14,228 bases of DNA from JBFWWW01 sp050245975 (GCA_050245975.1 JBFWWW010000092.1:1-14228); one strand, 5' to 3'. Counted from the first letter of the stretch, positions 6,200 to 14,228 are shown. The notes: generated by a model not told the origin, from the letters alone. Made by a program: numbers and translations.

Positions 6200-7179
6200 G
6201 AGTTGTTCTTTCAGTTCTGGTCGGGCTGGCGACAGCCATCCTCGGCATTGGGCCGTCCGGCCCCGCGGCCGCGCAGGACAAACTGGTCGTCCGCCTCGAC
6301 TTCTCGCCCTGGGGCGTGCAGGCGGCGATGCACCTCGCCAAGAACAAGGGCTGGTTCAAGAACGCCAATCTCGACGTCGAGGTACAGGACGGCCGCGGCT
6401 CGGGCAACACCGTGCAGCTCGTGAACGCCGGGCAGGCGGACGTCGGGCAGGTTCAGGTCGGCCTTGTCGGCGCCGCCCGCGCGCAAGGCGCGACGATCAA
6501 GTCGATCGCCACATTCCAGCGCAAGACGGACCTGTGCATCCTCGTCGACCGCGACTCGCCGATGACAAAGGTCGCCGATCTCAAGGGCAAGACCGTCGTC
6601 GTCTTCGCGGCGAGCCCGTGGGCACCGTTCATCGACCTCTATCTGAAGTCCGGCGGCATGACGCGCGACACCGTGAAGGTCGAGTTCGTCGATCCCGCCG
6701 CGCTCTGGGGCACCTACACGGCCAAGCGAGCCGACGGCCTGATGTCGACCGTCGGCTCGGCCCTGCCGGTCGCGGAAAAGCCGCGCCCCTCCAAGTGCCT
6801 CCTGGCGTCGGATGCCGGCATCAGCTTCCCGAGCTACGGCCTGGTCGCCCGCGAGGACACCATCGCCAAGAAGGGCGACGCACTGAAACGCCTGATCAAG
6901 GTGGAGCAGAAGGCCTGGGAGCATCTCAAGACCAACATCGACGACGGCGTGAACGCAATGATTGCCGAACGTCCCGATGCCAAACTCAATCCCGACGTGC
7001 TGCGCGGCCAGATCAAGCTGACGCTCGACTATTTCGACACGCCGGCATCGGCCGGCAAGCCGATCGGCTGGCAGGCGAAGGAGGACTGGGAAGCGGCCCT
7101 GAAGTCGCTCGAAGCCGCCGGTGTCGTTAAACCTGGCACGAAGGCCGACGACTATTATACGAATGCTCTGATCGAATAG
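6196..7179 (+). CDS. ABC transporter periplasmic substrate-binding protein (NMT1/SsuA-THI5-like)
   Basis: Periplasmic binding protein of an importer in the nitrate/sulfonate/taurine/pyrimidine-precursor group. Its 327 residues start with a Sec signal peptide: MR, hydrophobic core to about residue 18, and cleavage expected after AAA (24-26) before Q27. The mature protein shows the family pattern DFSPWGVQAAMHLAKNKGWF, the GSGNTVQLVNAGQADVG segment typical of NMT1/THI5-like proteins, and VADLKGKTVVVF at the start of the second lobe. The ATG at 6196 overlaps the TetR stop and has GGAG eight bases upstream. The ATPase and permease follow in the same direction, completing the importer. The family binds sulfonates, pyrimidines, riboflavin and other small molecules; context points to whatever HyuAB acts on, but the ligand is not readable from sequence. 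Confidence 0.9.
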   Translation: MRVVLSVLVGLATAILGIGPSGPAAAQDKLVVRLDFSPWGVQAAMHLAKNKGWFKNANLDVEVQDGRGSGNTVQLVNAGQADVGQVQVGLVGAARAQGATIKSIATFQRKTDLCILVDRDSPMTKVADLKGKTVVVFAASPWAPFIDLYLKSGGMTRDTVKVEFVDPAALWGTYTAKRADGLMSTVGSALPVAEKPRPSKCLLASDAGISFPSYGLVAREDTIAKKGDALKRLIKVEQKAWEHLKTNIDDGVNAMIAERPDAKLNPDVLRGQIKLTLDYFDTPASAGKPIGWQAKEDWEAALKSLEAAGVVKPGTKADDYYTNALIE

Positions 7180-7198
7180 AGCAGAGAGCCGGACGGCG

Positions 7199-7984
7199 AT
7201 GGATATGCAGCGCGTCCCCTACGTCTCCATCGCCCGCGCGGGGAAGACCTATGCGTCCCCGCGCGGCGCCGTGCCGGCGCTGGTCGACATCACTCTCGAC
7301 ATCCAGCCGGGCGAGTTCGTCTCCGTGGTCGGCCCATCGGGCTGCGGCAAGAGCACGCTTCTGAAACTGGTGGCGGGGCTCGAAGAAGCGACAGCCGGCG
7401 CGCTGCAGGTTGCGGGCCGGCCTTTGAACGGTCCACCCGACAACCTCGGCGTCGTCTTCCAGCGCGACGTGCTCCTCGACTGGCGCACCATCCTCGACAA
7501 TGTGCTGCTATCGATCGAATTTCTGGGACGTCCGCGGGCGAAATACAGGGATGGCGCGCTGGCGCTCCTCAATCGTTTCGGCCTCGGCGGCTTCGAGCAC
7601 CGGTTCCCCTGGGAGCTGTCAGGCGGCATGCGACAGCGTGCCTCCATCTGCCGCGCACTTCTGTCCGATCCCGAGCTGCTGCTCATGGACGAGCCGTTCG
7701 GCGCGCTCGACGCCATGACGCGCGACGACCTCAACATCGAGCTCGCCCGCATCTGGCAGGAGACACGCAAGACGCTTCTGTTCATCACGCATTCCATTGC
7801 CGAAGCCGTCTTCCTGTCCGACCGCGTGGTGATGATGGGCAAGGCGCCCGGCATGATCGTGGACATCATCGACATCGACCTGCCGCGACCTCGTTCGCTA
7901 GCAAGCCGGGAAAGCAGCGAATTCATCCGCTACGTGTCGCGCATCCGGCATCATTTCGCCGAGCTCGGCATCGTCAAGGAATAG
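7199..7984 (+). CDS. ABC transporter ATP-binding protein (SsuB/TauB-like)
   Basis: Cytoplasmic ATPase that powers the importer encoded with it. The 261 residues contain every expected nucleotide-binding element: Walker A GPSGCGKST (45-53), Q-loop VVFQRD (Q88), signature LSGGMRQR (140-147), Walker B LLLMDEP with D164 and E165, and the switch histidine in FITHS (H198). The sequence LDWRTILDNV after the Q-loop is typical of the nitrate/sulfonate/taurine subfamily. ATG at 7199 gives MDM; the second ATG at 7205 is an alternative, and neither has a strong ribosome binding site. It follows the binding-protein gene by 19 bases and precedes the permease by 3 bases. Confidence 0.93.
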   Translation: MDMQRVPYVSIARAGKTYASPRGAVPALVDITLDIQPGEFVSVVGPSGCGKSTLLKLVAGLEEATAGALQVAGRPLNGPPDNLGVVFQRDVLLDWRTILDNVLLSIEFLGRPRAKYRDGALALLNRFGLGGFEHRFPWELSGGMRQRASICRALLSDPELLLMDEPFGALDAMTRDDLNIELARIWQETRKTLLFITHSIAEAVFLSDRVVMMGKAPGMIVDIIDIDLPRPRSLASRESSEFIRYVSRIRHHFAELGIVKE

Positions 7985-7987
7985 GCC

Positions 7988-8782
7988 ATGTTGCGCCGCC
8001 TCTTCTCCGCCAACAACGATACGCGCGATGTGGCGATCGTCATCGTCGCCTTCCTGGTCGTGTGGGAGGTGTTGGTCCGGGCCTTCAACACGTCGCCGCT
8101 GATCTTGCCGGCACCGTCCGCCATCGCTCTCTCCTTCTGGGAAACGCCCAGCGTTTTCCTGCGCCATCTCCTTTTCACGATGCTGACGACCTTTGCGGGC
8201 TTCGGCAGCGCCGTCGTCATCGGCATCCTGCTGGCGATCGGAATCGTCTATTCCCGCTTCCTCGAGCGGACGGTGTACACGCTGCTGGTCGCGCTCAACT
8301 CGATACCCAAGGTCGCGCTGGCGCCCCTGTTCGTCATCTGGATGGGGACGGGGACGGAGCCGAAGATCGCCATTGCGCTGATGCTGGCGCTGTTTCCGAT
8401 CGTGATCGACATGGTTCTGGGCCTGCGATCGGTCGAGCCGGACATGCTGCACCTGGCGCGCGTATCGCGGGCCTCGCCGTTGGCGATCCTGTTCAAGATC
8501 CGCTTTCCCTGCGCGCTGCCGAGCCTGTTCGCCGGCATGAAGGTCGCGGTCTCGTTCGCGCTTGTCGGCGCGATCGTCGGCGAGTTCGTCGCCGGCAGCA
8601 AAGGGCTCGGCTTCCAGATCCTCGTCGACCAGGGGCAATTCGACACGATCCGCGTGTTCGTATCTCTTGTTCTCCTGGGGATCGCGGGAACGGCTCTGTT
8701 CTTCGTCGTCGACTATGTCGAGCACCTGGTGCTGCCCTGGCATGTCTCGCAGAGATTTCGCCAGTCCTCGCGGCACGCCTAG
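7988..8782 (+). CDS. ABC transporter permease (SsuC/TauC-like)
   Basis: Inner-membrane channel subunit, probably a homodimer, of the same importer. The 264 residues show about six hydrophobic segments (near 15-32, 61-87, 96-118, 127-146, 184-203 and 221-243). The binding-protein-dependent transport domain includes a cytoplasmic coupling loop at about 152-178, DMLHLARVSRAS...PCALP. In this loop the glycine of the usual EAA...G motif appears replaced (R161/A162) and PGALP reads PCALP, a mild departure from the family. AGGA lies shortly before the ATG at 7988. It is the last gene of the operon and converges on dnaE2 with 17 bp between stop codons. Confidence 0.92.
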   Translation: MLRRLFSANNDTRDVAIVIVAFLVVWEVLVRAFNTSPLILPAPSAIALSFWETPSVFLRHLLFTMLTTFAGFGSAVVIGILLAIGIVYSRFLERTVYTLLVALNSIPKVALAPLFVIWMGTGTEPKIAIALMLALFPIVIDMVLGLRSVEPDMLHLARVSRASPLAILFKIRFPCALPSLFAGMKVAVSFALVGAIVGEFVAGSKGLGFQILVDQGQFDTIRVFVSLVLLGIAGTALFFVVDYVEHLVLPWHVSQRFRQSSRHA

Positions 8783-8789
8783 CGCGTGC
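8773..8789. terminator. Short inverted repeat at the convergent permease/dnaE2 ends
   Basis: GCACGC (8773-8778) and GCGTGC (8784-8789) form a 6-bp stem with a 5-base loop, overlapping the permease stop codon and filling the gap before dnaE2 ends. It is the only hairpin seen between the two convergent genes, but no T-tract follows on either strand. A terminator role is weakly supported. Confidence 0.3.
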
Positions 8790-8799
8790 GTCTCGGCTG

Positions 8800-11700
8800 T
8801 CAGTGGAAGTCGCGTGACTTCGGCAGAATGCGGACATCGCGCGGGTGACGGGCGCGGGAGCCCGGATCATGCGGCGGCCCATCGGCGCGGCTCAGCGGGA
8901 TTTGCGGCTGACGATCGTCCGACAAGCGGGACAGCTCCGCCGTGCGATCCCAGACGCGCTCGGCCATGAGGTGCACGACGCCTTCGACGCTCTTCTGCAC
9001 TTTCCCTTCCACCAGCAACAGTCTGCTTCCCATCACCTCCTTGCGGAACCTCTCGAACGTCCGCGCCCAGAGAACGACATTCGTGATGCCGGTCTCGTCT
9101 TCCATGGTGATGAAGATGGCCGTGCCATTGCCGGGACGTTGCCGCACGAGCACGACGCCCGCGGTGCGCACGCGACGGCCATCGCCGGTATTCGAGGTCG
9201 CAGCGCATGTCAGCACACCTTCGCCATCGAACACAGCCCGCAGAATCTGCATCGGGTGTCCCTTCAGGGAGAGGCGCACGGTCTGGTAATCGGCTGCGAT
9301 GTGCTCGGACAGCGGCATCTCCGGCAGATGCGCCGACGGCTCTTCGCCGAGCTCGGCGGCGTCGGCAGCGGCAAACAACGGCAGAGCATCGTCTCCCGGC
9401 AGGCGGCGCACGGCCCATAGCGCTTCGCGCCGATCGAGACCTATCGAGCGGAACGCATCGGCATCGGCCAAAATCCGCATCGGGCGGCTGAAGAGCCTGG
9501 CACGCGTCGCAAGCTCCTCGACCGAAGAGTAAGGCACAGACCGCCGTTCGATCAGGCGCTTGCCGTCGTCCTCGCCAAGGCCATCGACCTGGCGCAGCCC
9601 CAAGCGGAGGGCAAGCGCACCCTCACTGGTGCGCTCGAGCGTGTTGTCCCAGTCGCTGTGGTTGACGTCGACGTCCCGCACCTCGACACCATGCTCGCGC
9701 GCATCGCGTACGATCTGGGCCGGAGCGTAAAACCCCATGGGCTGCGAATTGAGAAGCGCGCAGGCGAAGACAGCCGGATACCGGCATTTGATGAAGGATG
9801 AGATGTAGACCAGCTTGGCGAAGGAGGCCGCGTGGCTCTCGGGAAAGCCATAGCTGCCGAACCCCTTGATCTGCTCAAAGCAGCGCTGCGCGAACTCCCG
9901 CGCATAGCCCCGCTTCACCATCCGCTCCACCATCAGGGTCTCGAACGTTCCGATCGTCCCCACGTTGCGGAACGTCGCCATGGCACGGCGCAGGCCGTTG
10001 GCTTCCTCGGCCGTGAACTTGGCCGCGACCATGGCGAGCTTCATCGCCTGCTCCTGGAACAGCGGCACGCCCAGGGTCTTGTGGAGCACCTCATGGAGTT
10101 CATCCGAGGGGCCATACTGGGGGGACGGAGATGGATATGTAACCTTTTCCCCATCCCGCCGGCGCAGGTAGGGATGCACCATGTCGCCCTGGATGGGGCC
10201 GGGGCGAACGATGGCCACCTGGATGACGAGATCGTACAGATTTTTCGGCCGGAGGCGCGGCAGCATGTTCATCTGCGCGCGGCTCTCGACCTGGAAGACG
10301 CCGAGCGAGTCGCCCTTGCACAACATAGCGTAGACGTCCCGCTGTTCCCTTGGGATGTTGGCGAGATCGTAGGCGATGCCCTCATGCTGCCGGATCAGGC
10401 CGAAGGATTTCCTGATGCAGGTCAGCATGCCGAGCGCGAGCACATCGACCTTCATCAGCCCGAGCGCGTCGATGTCGTCCTTGTCCCATTCGACGAACGT
10501 GCGCTTTTCCATTGCCGCCGGCCCGATGGGCACGATGTCGTCCAGTCGCCCTCGCGCCAGAACGAAGCCGCCCACGTGTTGCGACAGATGCCGGGGAAAC
10601 CCCAGCAGCCGGACCGCCAGATCGACTGCACGGCGGATCATCGGGTTATGCGGATCAAGCCCGGCCTGGCGGATATGCTTCTCGCGGATGTCGCCCTCGC
10701 CGCTGCCCCATTGGGTGTCGGCAAGCCTGGCCGTGATGTCCTCGGTGAGGCCGAGCGTCTTGCCGACATCGCGGATGGCGCTGCGCGGCCGGTAGCTGAT
10801 CACCGTTGCAACGATGCCGGCGCGGTGCCGGCCGTACTTCTCATAGACGTACTGGATCACCTCCTCGCGCCGCTCATGCTCGAAATCGACATCGATGTCG
10901 GGCGGCTCCTTGCGTTCGGTGGAGATGAAGCGCGCGAACAGGAGATCGTGATCCTTGGGATCGACGGCCGTGATGCCGAGCGCATAGCAGACGGCGGAAT
11001 TGGCCGCTGAGCCGCGGCCCTGGCACAGAATGCCCTGGCTCGTGGCGTACCGAACGATGTCATGGATGGTGAGGAAATACTGCGCATAGCCAAGCCTGGC
11101 GATCAGGCTCAGCTCGTCGGCGATCAGTTTCTCGACTTTCTCCGGCACGCCATCGGGATAGCGCTCACACGCGCTGCGGCGGGTCAGTTCCTCGAGCCAG
11201 GTCTGAGGTTCCCAGCCCTCGGGGACCGGCTCATCGGGGTACTCATACTTGAGCTGATCGAGAGAGAACCCGATCCGCTGCAACAGGCGTTCCGTCTCGG
11301 CGACGGCCTGCGGGCAATCCTTGAACAGTCGCGCCATTTCAGGCGCGGGCTTGAGATGGCGCTCGGCATTGGCTTCCAGCCGGCGTCCGGCCTCGGCAAT
11401 TGTCGTCCCTTCGCGGATGCAGGTGAGCACATCCTGCAGATCGCGCTGTCCGGGATCGGCATAGAGAACGTCATTGACCGCCAGCAAGGGCACGCGCGCC
11501 GCATCGGCGACCTGCTTCAGGTTTGCCAGTCGGCGGCGGTCGTCACCGCGACGATGCATGGCAGCCGCCAGCCACACGGCATCCGGGGCCGCCTCCGTCA
11601 GGCGCGCGAGCGTCCGGGCAATATGTTCCAGCCGCCGCTCCGGCATGACGACGAGCAGCAAGCCGTTCGTATCGCCCAGGAGATCCTCGAAACGCAGGGA

Positions 11701-12075
11701 ACATTCGCCCTTTTTCGCCTTGAGATTGCCCGTCGTGAGCAGGCGCGTGAGACAACCCCAGCCGTCGCGATCGGCCGGATAGGCAAGGATGTCAGGCGTT
11801 CCGTCGACGAAGGCGAGACGCGCGCCGACAGCAAGCCTGAAGGCGCGCGCACGCCGGACAAGCTCGCCGGTATCCTTTCCGGCGGTGTCCGGCGCATTGC
11901 GAAAATCCTCGAGCGCGCTGAAGGCGCGCACGACGCCCGCCACCGTGTTACGGTCAGCAATGCCGATGCCGCGATGGCCAAGCAGAAGCGCAGTCCCCAC
12001 CAGATCGCGGGCCGGTGAGGCACCTCGCAGAAACGAGAAATTCGTCGCGGTCGCAAACTCGGCGTAGCCCGTCAT
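8800..12075 (-). CDS. dnaE2: Error-prone DNA polymerase DnaE2
   Basis: C-family DNA polymerase acting in SOS-induced translesion synthesis with ImuA and ImuB. The 1091 residues match the family length of about 1050-1100. Domains in order: a PHP domain (start YAEFATATNFSFLRGAS) in which the N-terminal metal-ligand histidines of replicative DnaE are absent, as usual in DnaE2; the palm with PDIDVDF (392-398; D393 and D395 catalytic) and the third Asp in KVDVLALG (D544); a helix-hairpin-helix region; and an OB-fold (VRTAGVVLVRQRPGNG, then MEDETGITNVVLW). The protein ends HPRDVRILPKSRDFH, a typical DnaE2 tail. The ATG at 12075 has GGAG seven bases upstream and overlaps the imuB stop (ATGA). The frame stays open upstream to 12636, but that stretch lies inside imuB. 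Confidence 0.95.
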   Translation of the reverse strand: MTGYAEFATATNFSFLRGASPARDLVGTALLLGHRGIGIADRNTVAGVVRAFSALEDFRNAPDTAGKDTGELVRRARAFRLAVGARLAFVDGTPDILAYPADRDGWGCLTRLLTTGNLKAKKGECSLRFEDLLGDTNGLLLVVMPERRLEHIARTLARLTEAAPDAVWLAAAMHRRGDDRRRLANLKQVADAARVPLLAVNDVLYADPGQRDLQDVLTCIREGTTIAEAGRRLEANAERHLKPAPEMARLFKDCPQAVAETERLLQRIGFSLDQLKYEYPDEPVPEGWEPQTWLEELTRRSACERYPDGVPEKVEKLIADELSLIARLGYAQYFLTIHDIVRYATSQGILCQGRGSAANSAVCYALGITAVDPKDHDLLFARFISTERKEPPDIDVDFEHERREEVIQYVYEKYGRHRAGIVATVISYRPRSAIRDVGKTLGLTEDITARLADTQWGSGEGDIREKHIRQAGLDPHNPMIRRAVDLAVRLLGFPRHLSQHVGGFVLARGRLDDIVPIGPAAMEKRTFVEWDKDDIDALGLMKVDVLALGMLTCIRKSFGLIRQHEGIAYDLANIPREQRDVYAMLCKGDSLGVFQVESRAQMNMLPRLRPKNLYDLVIQVAIVRPGPIQGDMVHPYLRRRDGEKVTYPSPSPQYGPSDELHEVLHKTLGVPLFQEQAMKLAMVAAKFTAEEANGLRRAMATFRNVGTIGTFETLMVERMVKRGYAREFAQRCFEQIKGFGSYGFPESHAASFAKLVYISSFIKCRYPAVFACALLNSQPMGFYAPAQIVRDAREHGVEVRDVDVNHSDWDNTLERTSEGALALRLGLRQVDGLGEDDGKRLIERRSVPYSSVEELATRARLFSRPMRILADADAFRSIGLDRREALWAVRRLPGDDALPLFAAADAAELGEEPSAHLPEMPLSEHIAADYQTVRLSLKGHPMQILRAVFDGEGVLTCAATSNTGDGRRVRTAGVVLVRQRPGNGTAIFITMEDETGITNVVLWARTFERFRKEVMGSRLLLVEGKVQKSVEGVVHLMAERVWDRTAELSRLSDDRQPQIPLSRADGPPHDPGSRARHPRDVRILPKSRDFH

Positions 12076-13679
12076 GCGAACACTCCATGCAGGAACCAGC
12101 GCGGCATGGGCGCTCCCTGGCGGTAAGGTGCGGCCCGGAAAATCCAGAAGCGGCGCCCCTCGGCGTCCTCGACGCGGTAATAATCCCGCGGCTCCACAGG
12201 GCTCTCTGCGCGCCACCACTCCTGCTCGATCCGCTCCGGCCCTTCCGCACGGACGATCTCGTGCAAAATCCGCCGCCAGCGAAACCGGACCGGCGGGCTG
12301 TCCGGCATCTCGGCAAGGATTTCGATCGGCTGCGGTGGATCGAACATCTGGAGCGGACGCGCCGGCGGCTCTCCCTCCTGCGGTTCCACCCATGAAGCAT
12401 GGTCTGCCGGACGCGGAGAGCGGCTGTTTGGTCCGCGGCGAACCGGCACAAGATGGGTCTCCCGGTCCGGATCGTGCGTGTCTCGAGCCGCGAAGCGCAT
12501 CACGCGATCGCGCCCGAGCTGGACAACCAAGCGGTCGAAAAGATCGCCGGCCGCATCGTCGTCCGGAAGCTGGCCATCGAGGCCGGGTTGGTTCGCTGCG
12601 AGCGGCTCGGTCACGGGAACCGCCAGCTCGATGCAATCGAACCCGAAGCCCGGATCGACAGGATCAGCCAGGGCCTGAAGACATTCGCGATAGAGCCGGA
12701 TGACGACCGGCGGATCCCGGCATGGCCGGCCGATCTGCACGGCGAGCCTGCGGATCGCGCCGTCGCTGCGGAAGAGACTGGTCTCGAACAGCCGGCCACC
12801 TTCGACGCGGGCGCCCAAGGCCTCGGCCGCTTCCTCGATCATGCCCGTGAGAACATCGGACAACAGGTCAGCCGGCGTCATGGGCTCGGGAAACAGCCGC
12901 CGGACGACGACCTTGGGCGGCGGGCGCAGCGGCGTGATGCGGACGTTCTCGCGGCCCAGCGCCCGTGCCAGACAGGTGACGAGGGACTGACCGAAACGCG
13001 CCGCGAGAGCCTGCATGGGGCGGTCGGCAAGATCACCGATGGTCTTCAGTCCCGCCCGCCGCAGGGCGACACCCGTTTCATCGTCGAGACCGGCCAGCGC
13101 CGTGACCGGCAGCGGGCGGACGGAGGCTTCGTCCTTCCCCTCCGGCACGATGGCTTCGTCGCTGTAGCGCGCGAGCGTCCAGGCCGCATCCGGCGTCCCG
13201 GCAATGGACCCTCTGACATCGAGACCCAACCGGGCCAAACGTTCCAGCGCCGTCGCCCTCAGGCAGCTTTCGCCGCCGAACAGATGCGCGCAGCCGGTGA
13301 TGTCCAACAGCAAACCATCCGGAGAAGAGAGCGCGACCCATGGCGTGAAGCGCACGCAGAAGAGGCCGAGGTCGGCAAGGAGGCGGGCATCCGCTTCCGG
13401 ATCAGATTCGGCAACGACGAGGTACGGAATACGGGCGCGGGCATCGGCAAGCGCAAGTCCAGGCGTCAGCCGCAACCGCGCCGCACTCTGGTTCACGCTG
13501 GCGATGCGCAGGGCGCCCTGCACCTTTTCTACGACGACAAGCGGCGGTTCAGCCGGCCTTGCGCCAGTAACCTGGCCGCTCAAGCGCCGCAGTCGATCTG
13601 TCTGCAGGAACGGAAACCACAGTGCGAGGTAGCGTCTCGGCTCCGCGGAGGTCCCGGTCTCGGAAGCAGGTACGGTCAC
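12072..13679 (-). CDS. imuB: ImuB, catalytically inactive Y-family polymerase homologue (DinP-like)
   Basis: Adaptor of the ImuA-ImuB-DnaE2 mutasome; in studied bacteria ImuB links DnaE2 to the beta clamp rather than making DNA. The 535 residues open with the conserved RYLALWFPFLQTDRLRR, where active Y-family enzymes carry an acidic catalytic residue. The usual acidic SxDE motif reads SPDG (D121-G122) before LLLDITGCAHLFGG, so the active site is degraded as expected for ImuB. A helix-hairpin-helix segment (LAGLDDETGVALRRAGLKTIGDLA) and a little-finger-like region follow. A late LQMFDPP segment might include a clamp contact, which I cannot confirm. I favour the GTG at 13679, with TGGAG seven bases upstream, over the ATG at 13694, which has no such site. 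It overlaps imuA by 131 bases and dnaE2 by 4. Confidence 0.93.
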   Translation of the reverse strand: MTVPASETGTSAEPRRYLALWFPFLQTDRLRRLSGQVTGARPAEPPLVVVEKVQGALRIASVNQSAARLRLTPGLALADARARIPYLVVAESDPEADARLLADLGLFCVRFTPWVALSSPDGLLLDITGCAHLFGGESCLRATALERLARLGLDVRGSIAGTPDAAWTLARYSDEAIVPEGKDEASVRPLPVTALAGLDDETGVALRRAGLKTIGDLADRPMQALAARFGQSLVTCLARALGRENVRITPLRPPPKVVVRRLFPEPMTPADLLSDVLTGMIEEAAEALGARVEGGRLFETSLFRSDGAIRRLAVQIGRPCRDPPVVIRLYRECLQALADPVDPGFGFDCIELAVPVTEPLAANQPGLDGQLPDDDAAGDLFDRLVVQLGRDRVMRFAARDTHDPDRETHLVPVRRGPNSRSPRPADHASWVEPQEGEPPARPLQMFDPPQPIEILAEMPDSPPVRFRWRRILHEIVRAEGPERIEQEWWRAESPVEPRDYYRVEDAEGRRFWIFRAAPYRQGAPMPRWFLHGVFA

Positions 13680-14228
13680 GATTCCACTCCACATGCCATG
13701 TGCCGGCAGGCAGGCCGCCGCGGTGACGGATCAGGCGCGCCTGAAAGGCGGGAAAGCCAGGGGCATTGGCGGCCAGCGCCCGCGATGGTGCCGCCGCCAC
13801 CAGCCAGCGCGTCGCGGCGGCACTCGGGGCCGGCGATGCAGCAGCACGCAGAAGAAAAACGGGGACGCCCGATCCACCAGAGGCGAGCGTCAGCCGCCGG
13901 CTTGCCGTGAGATTGAGGACGGAGGGAGTACCCCAGACGGCAAGGAGTACGCCGCCGAGCGACGGGCAACGCGCGCCCTGCTCGGCTGCCCTCAGTGCAG
14001 CTGTGGCATCGGCGGCCCGCACCAGAACGAGGTGCGCCGGATCGAGACCAAGCTCACGCAGACCTGAGGCGTTGAGACGACCCGTCTCGATATCGAAGAA
14101 GTCCTGCCAGATCACGAGCAGAGGTCTCGAGCCGGACGCGCGCGACGCCACCGCAACGGCAAAACCTGTCGCTGCCGTGATATCCGCCGCTGCCGCAGGA
14201 AAGATTTCATGCTGGGCGCTGCGGACAA
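13549..14228 (-). CDS. imuA: ImuA, SOS mutagenesis accessory protein (5' end outside window)
   Basis: RecA-like accessory protein of the ImuA-ImuB-DnaE2 translesion complex. The 225 visible residues match the middle and C-terminal part of alphaproteobacterial ImuA: a start at HEIFPAAAADITAATGFAVAVA, the RecA-fold strand PLLVIWQDFFDIETGRL, GLDPAHLVLVRAADATAALRAAEQGA, LTASRRLTLA, and a tail SAAATRW...ALAANAPGFPAFQARLIRHRGG...WHVEWNRDR. The frame is open to the window edge, so the GTG at 14151 is internal and the true start lies further right. The last 131 bases overlap the start of imuB in another frame and encode the poorly conserved ImuA tail. The SOS promoter and any LexA site should lie beyond 14228. 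Confidence 0.88.
   Translation of the reverse strand, partial: VRSAQHEIFPAAAADITAATGFAVAVASRASGSRPLLVIWQDFFDIETGRLNASGLRELGLDPAHLVLVRAADATAALRAAEQGARCPSLGGVLLAVWGTPSVLNLTASRRLTLASGGSGVPVFLLRAAASPAPSAAATRWLVAAAPSRALAANAPGFPAFQARLIRHRGGLPAGTWHVEWNRDRTCFRDRDLRGAETLPRTVVSVPADRSTAALERPGYWRKAG

Noticed and set aside
12076..12636. N-terminal extension of dnaE2
   Set aside because: The frame is open, but the stretch lies wholly inside imuB and has no DnaE2 similarity. The ATG at 12075 has a good ribosome binding site and starts at the conserved PHP domain.
12399..13910. 503-residue open frame on the plus strand opposite imuB and imuA
   Set aside because: It shows no domain and lies opposite two conserved genes with matching motifs. 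GC-rich third positions leave the antisense frame open.

Overview
The window reads as a high-GC alphaproteobacterial chromosome, most likely Hyphomicrobiales (Rhizobiales). The grounds are the imuA-imuB-dnaE2 mutagenesis cassette in its typical alphaproteobacterial order, strongly GC-biased codon use in most genes, and the style of the hydantoinase/ABC genes. Genus cannot be told from the sequence.

Region 1 (1-755) is one end of an integrated element. A tyrosine integrase gene (549 leftwards, running off the window) is followed by a non-coding attachment region. That region holds a 10-bp direct repeat (584-604) and a 3' fragment of a tRNA-Arg(ACG) gene (711-755). At the start of the fragment, a perfect 6-bp inverted repeat flanks a 7-bp spacer (702-720), which is the geometry of a tyrosine-recombinase core site at an anticodon stem-loop. 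I read this as the att site farthest from the intact tRNA gene, with the element lying to the left and host chromosome to the right.

Region 2 (756-1651) has visibly lower GC. It carries a GNAT acetyltransferase gene on the minus strand and a divergent regulatory region.

Region 3 (1652-8782) is a tightly packed plus-strand operon: hyuA and hyuB (ATP-dependent hydantoinase/oxoprolinase-type subunits), a TetR-family regulator, and a complete ABC importer of the nitrate/sulfonate/pyrimidine-precursor type (binding protein, ATPase, permease). Several junctions overlap. A sigma70-like promoter and a perfect palindrome over the predicted transcription start precede hyuA. The simplest reading is a self-regulated import-and-hydrolysis module for a small cyclic amide or related nitrogen compound. 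The substrate is unknown.

Region 4 (8800-14228) is the minus-strand SOS mutagenesis cassette imuA (its 5' end is off the window) - imuB - dnaE2, converging on the importer operon with only 17 bp between stop codons. imuA and imuB overlap by about 130 bases, and imuB and dnaE2 overlap by 4 (ATGA). The cassette should work as a translesion synthesis unit. No CRISPR array, insertion sequence or rRNA was seen.
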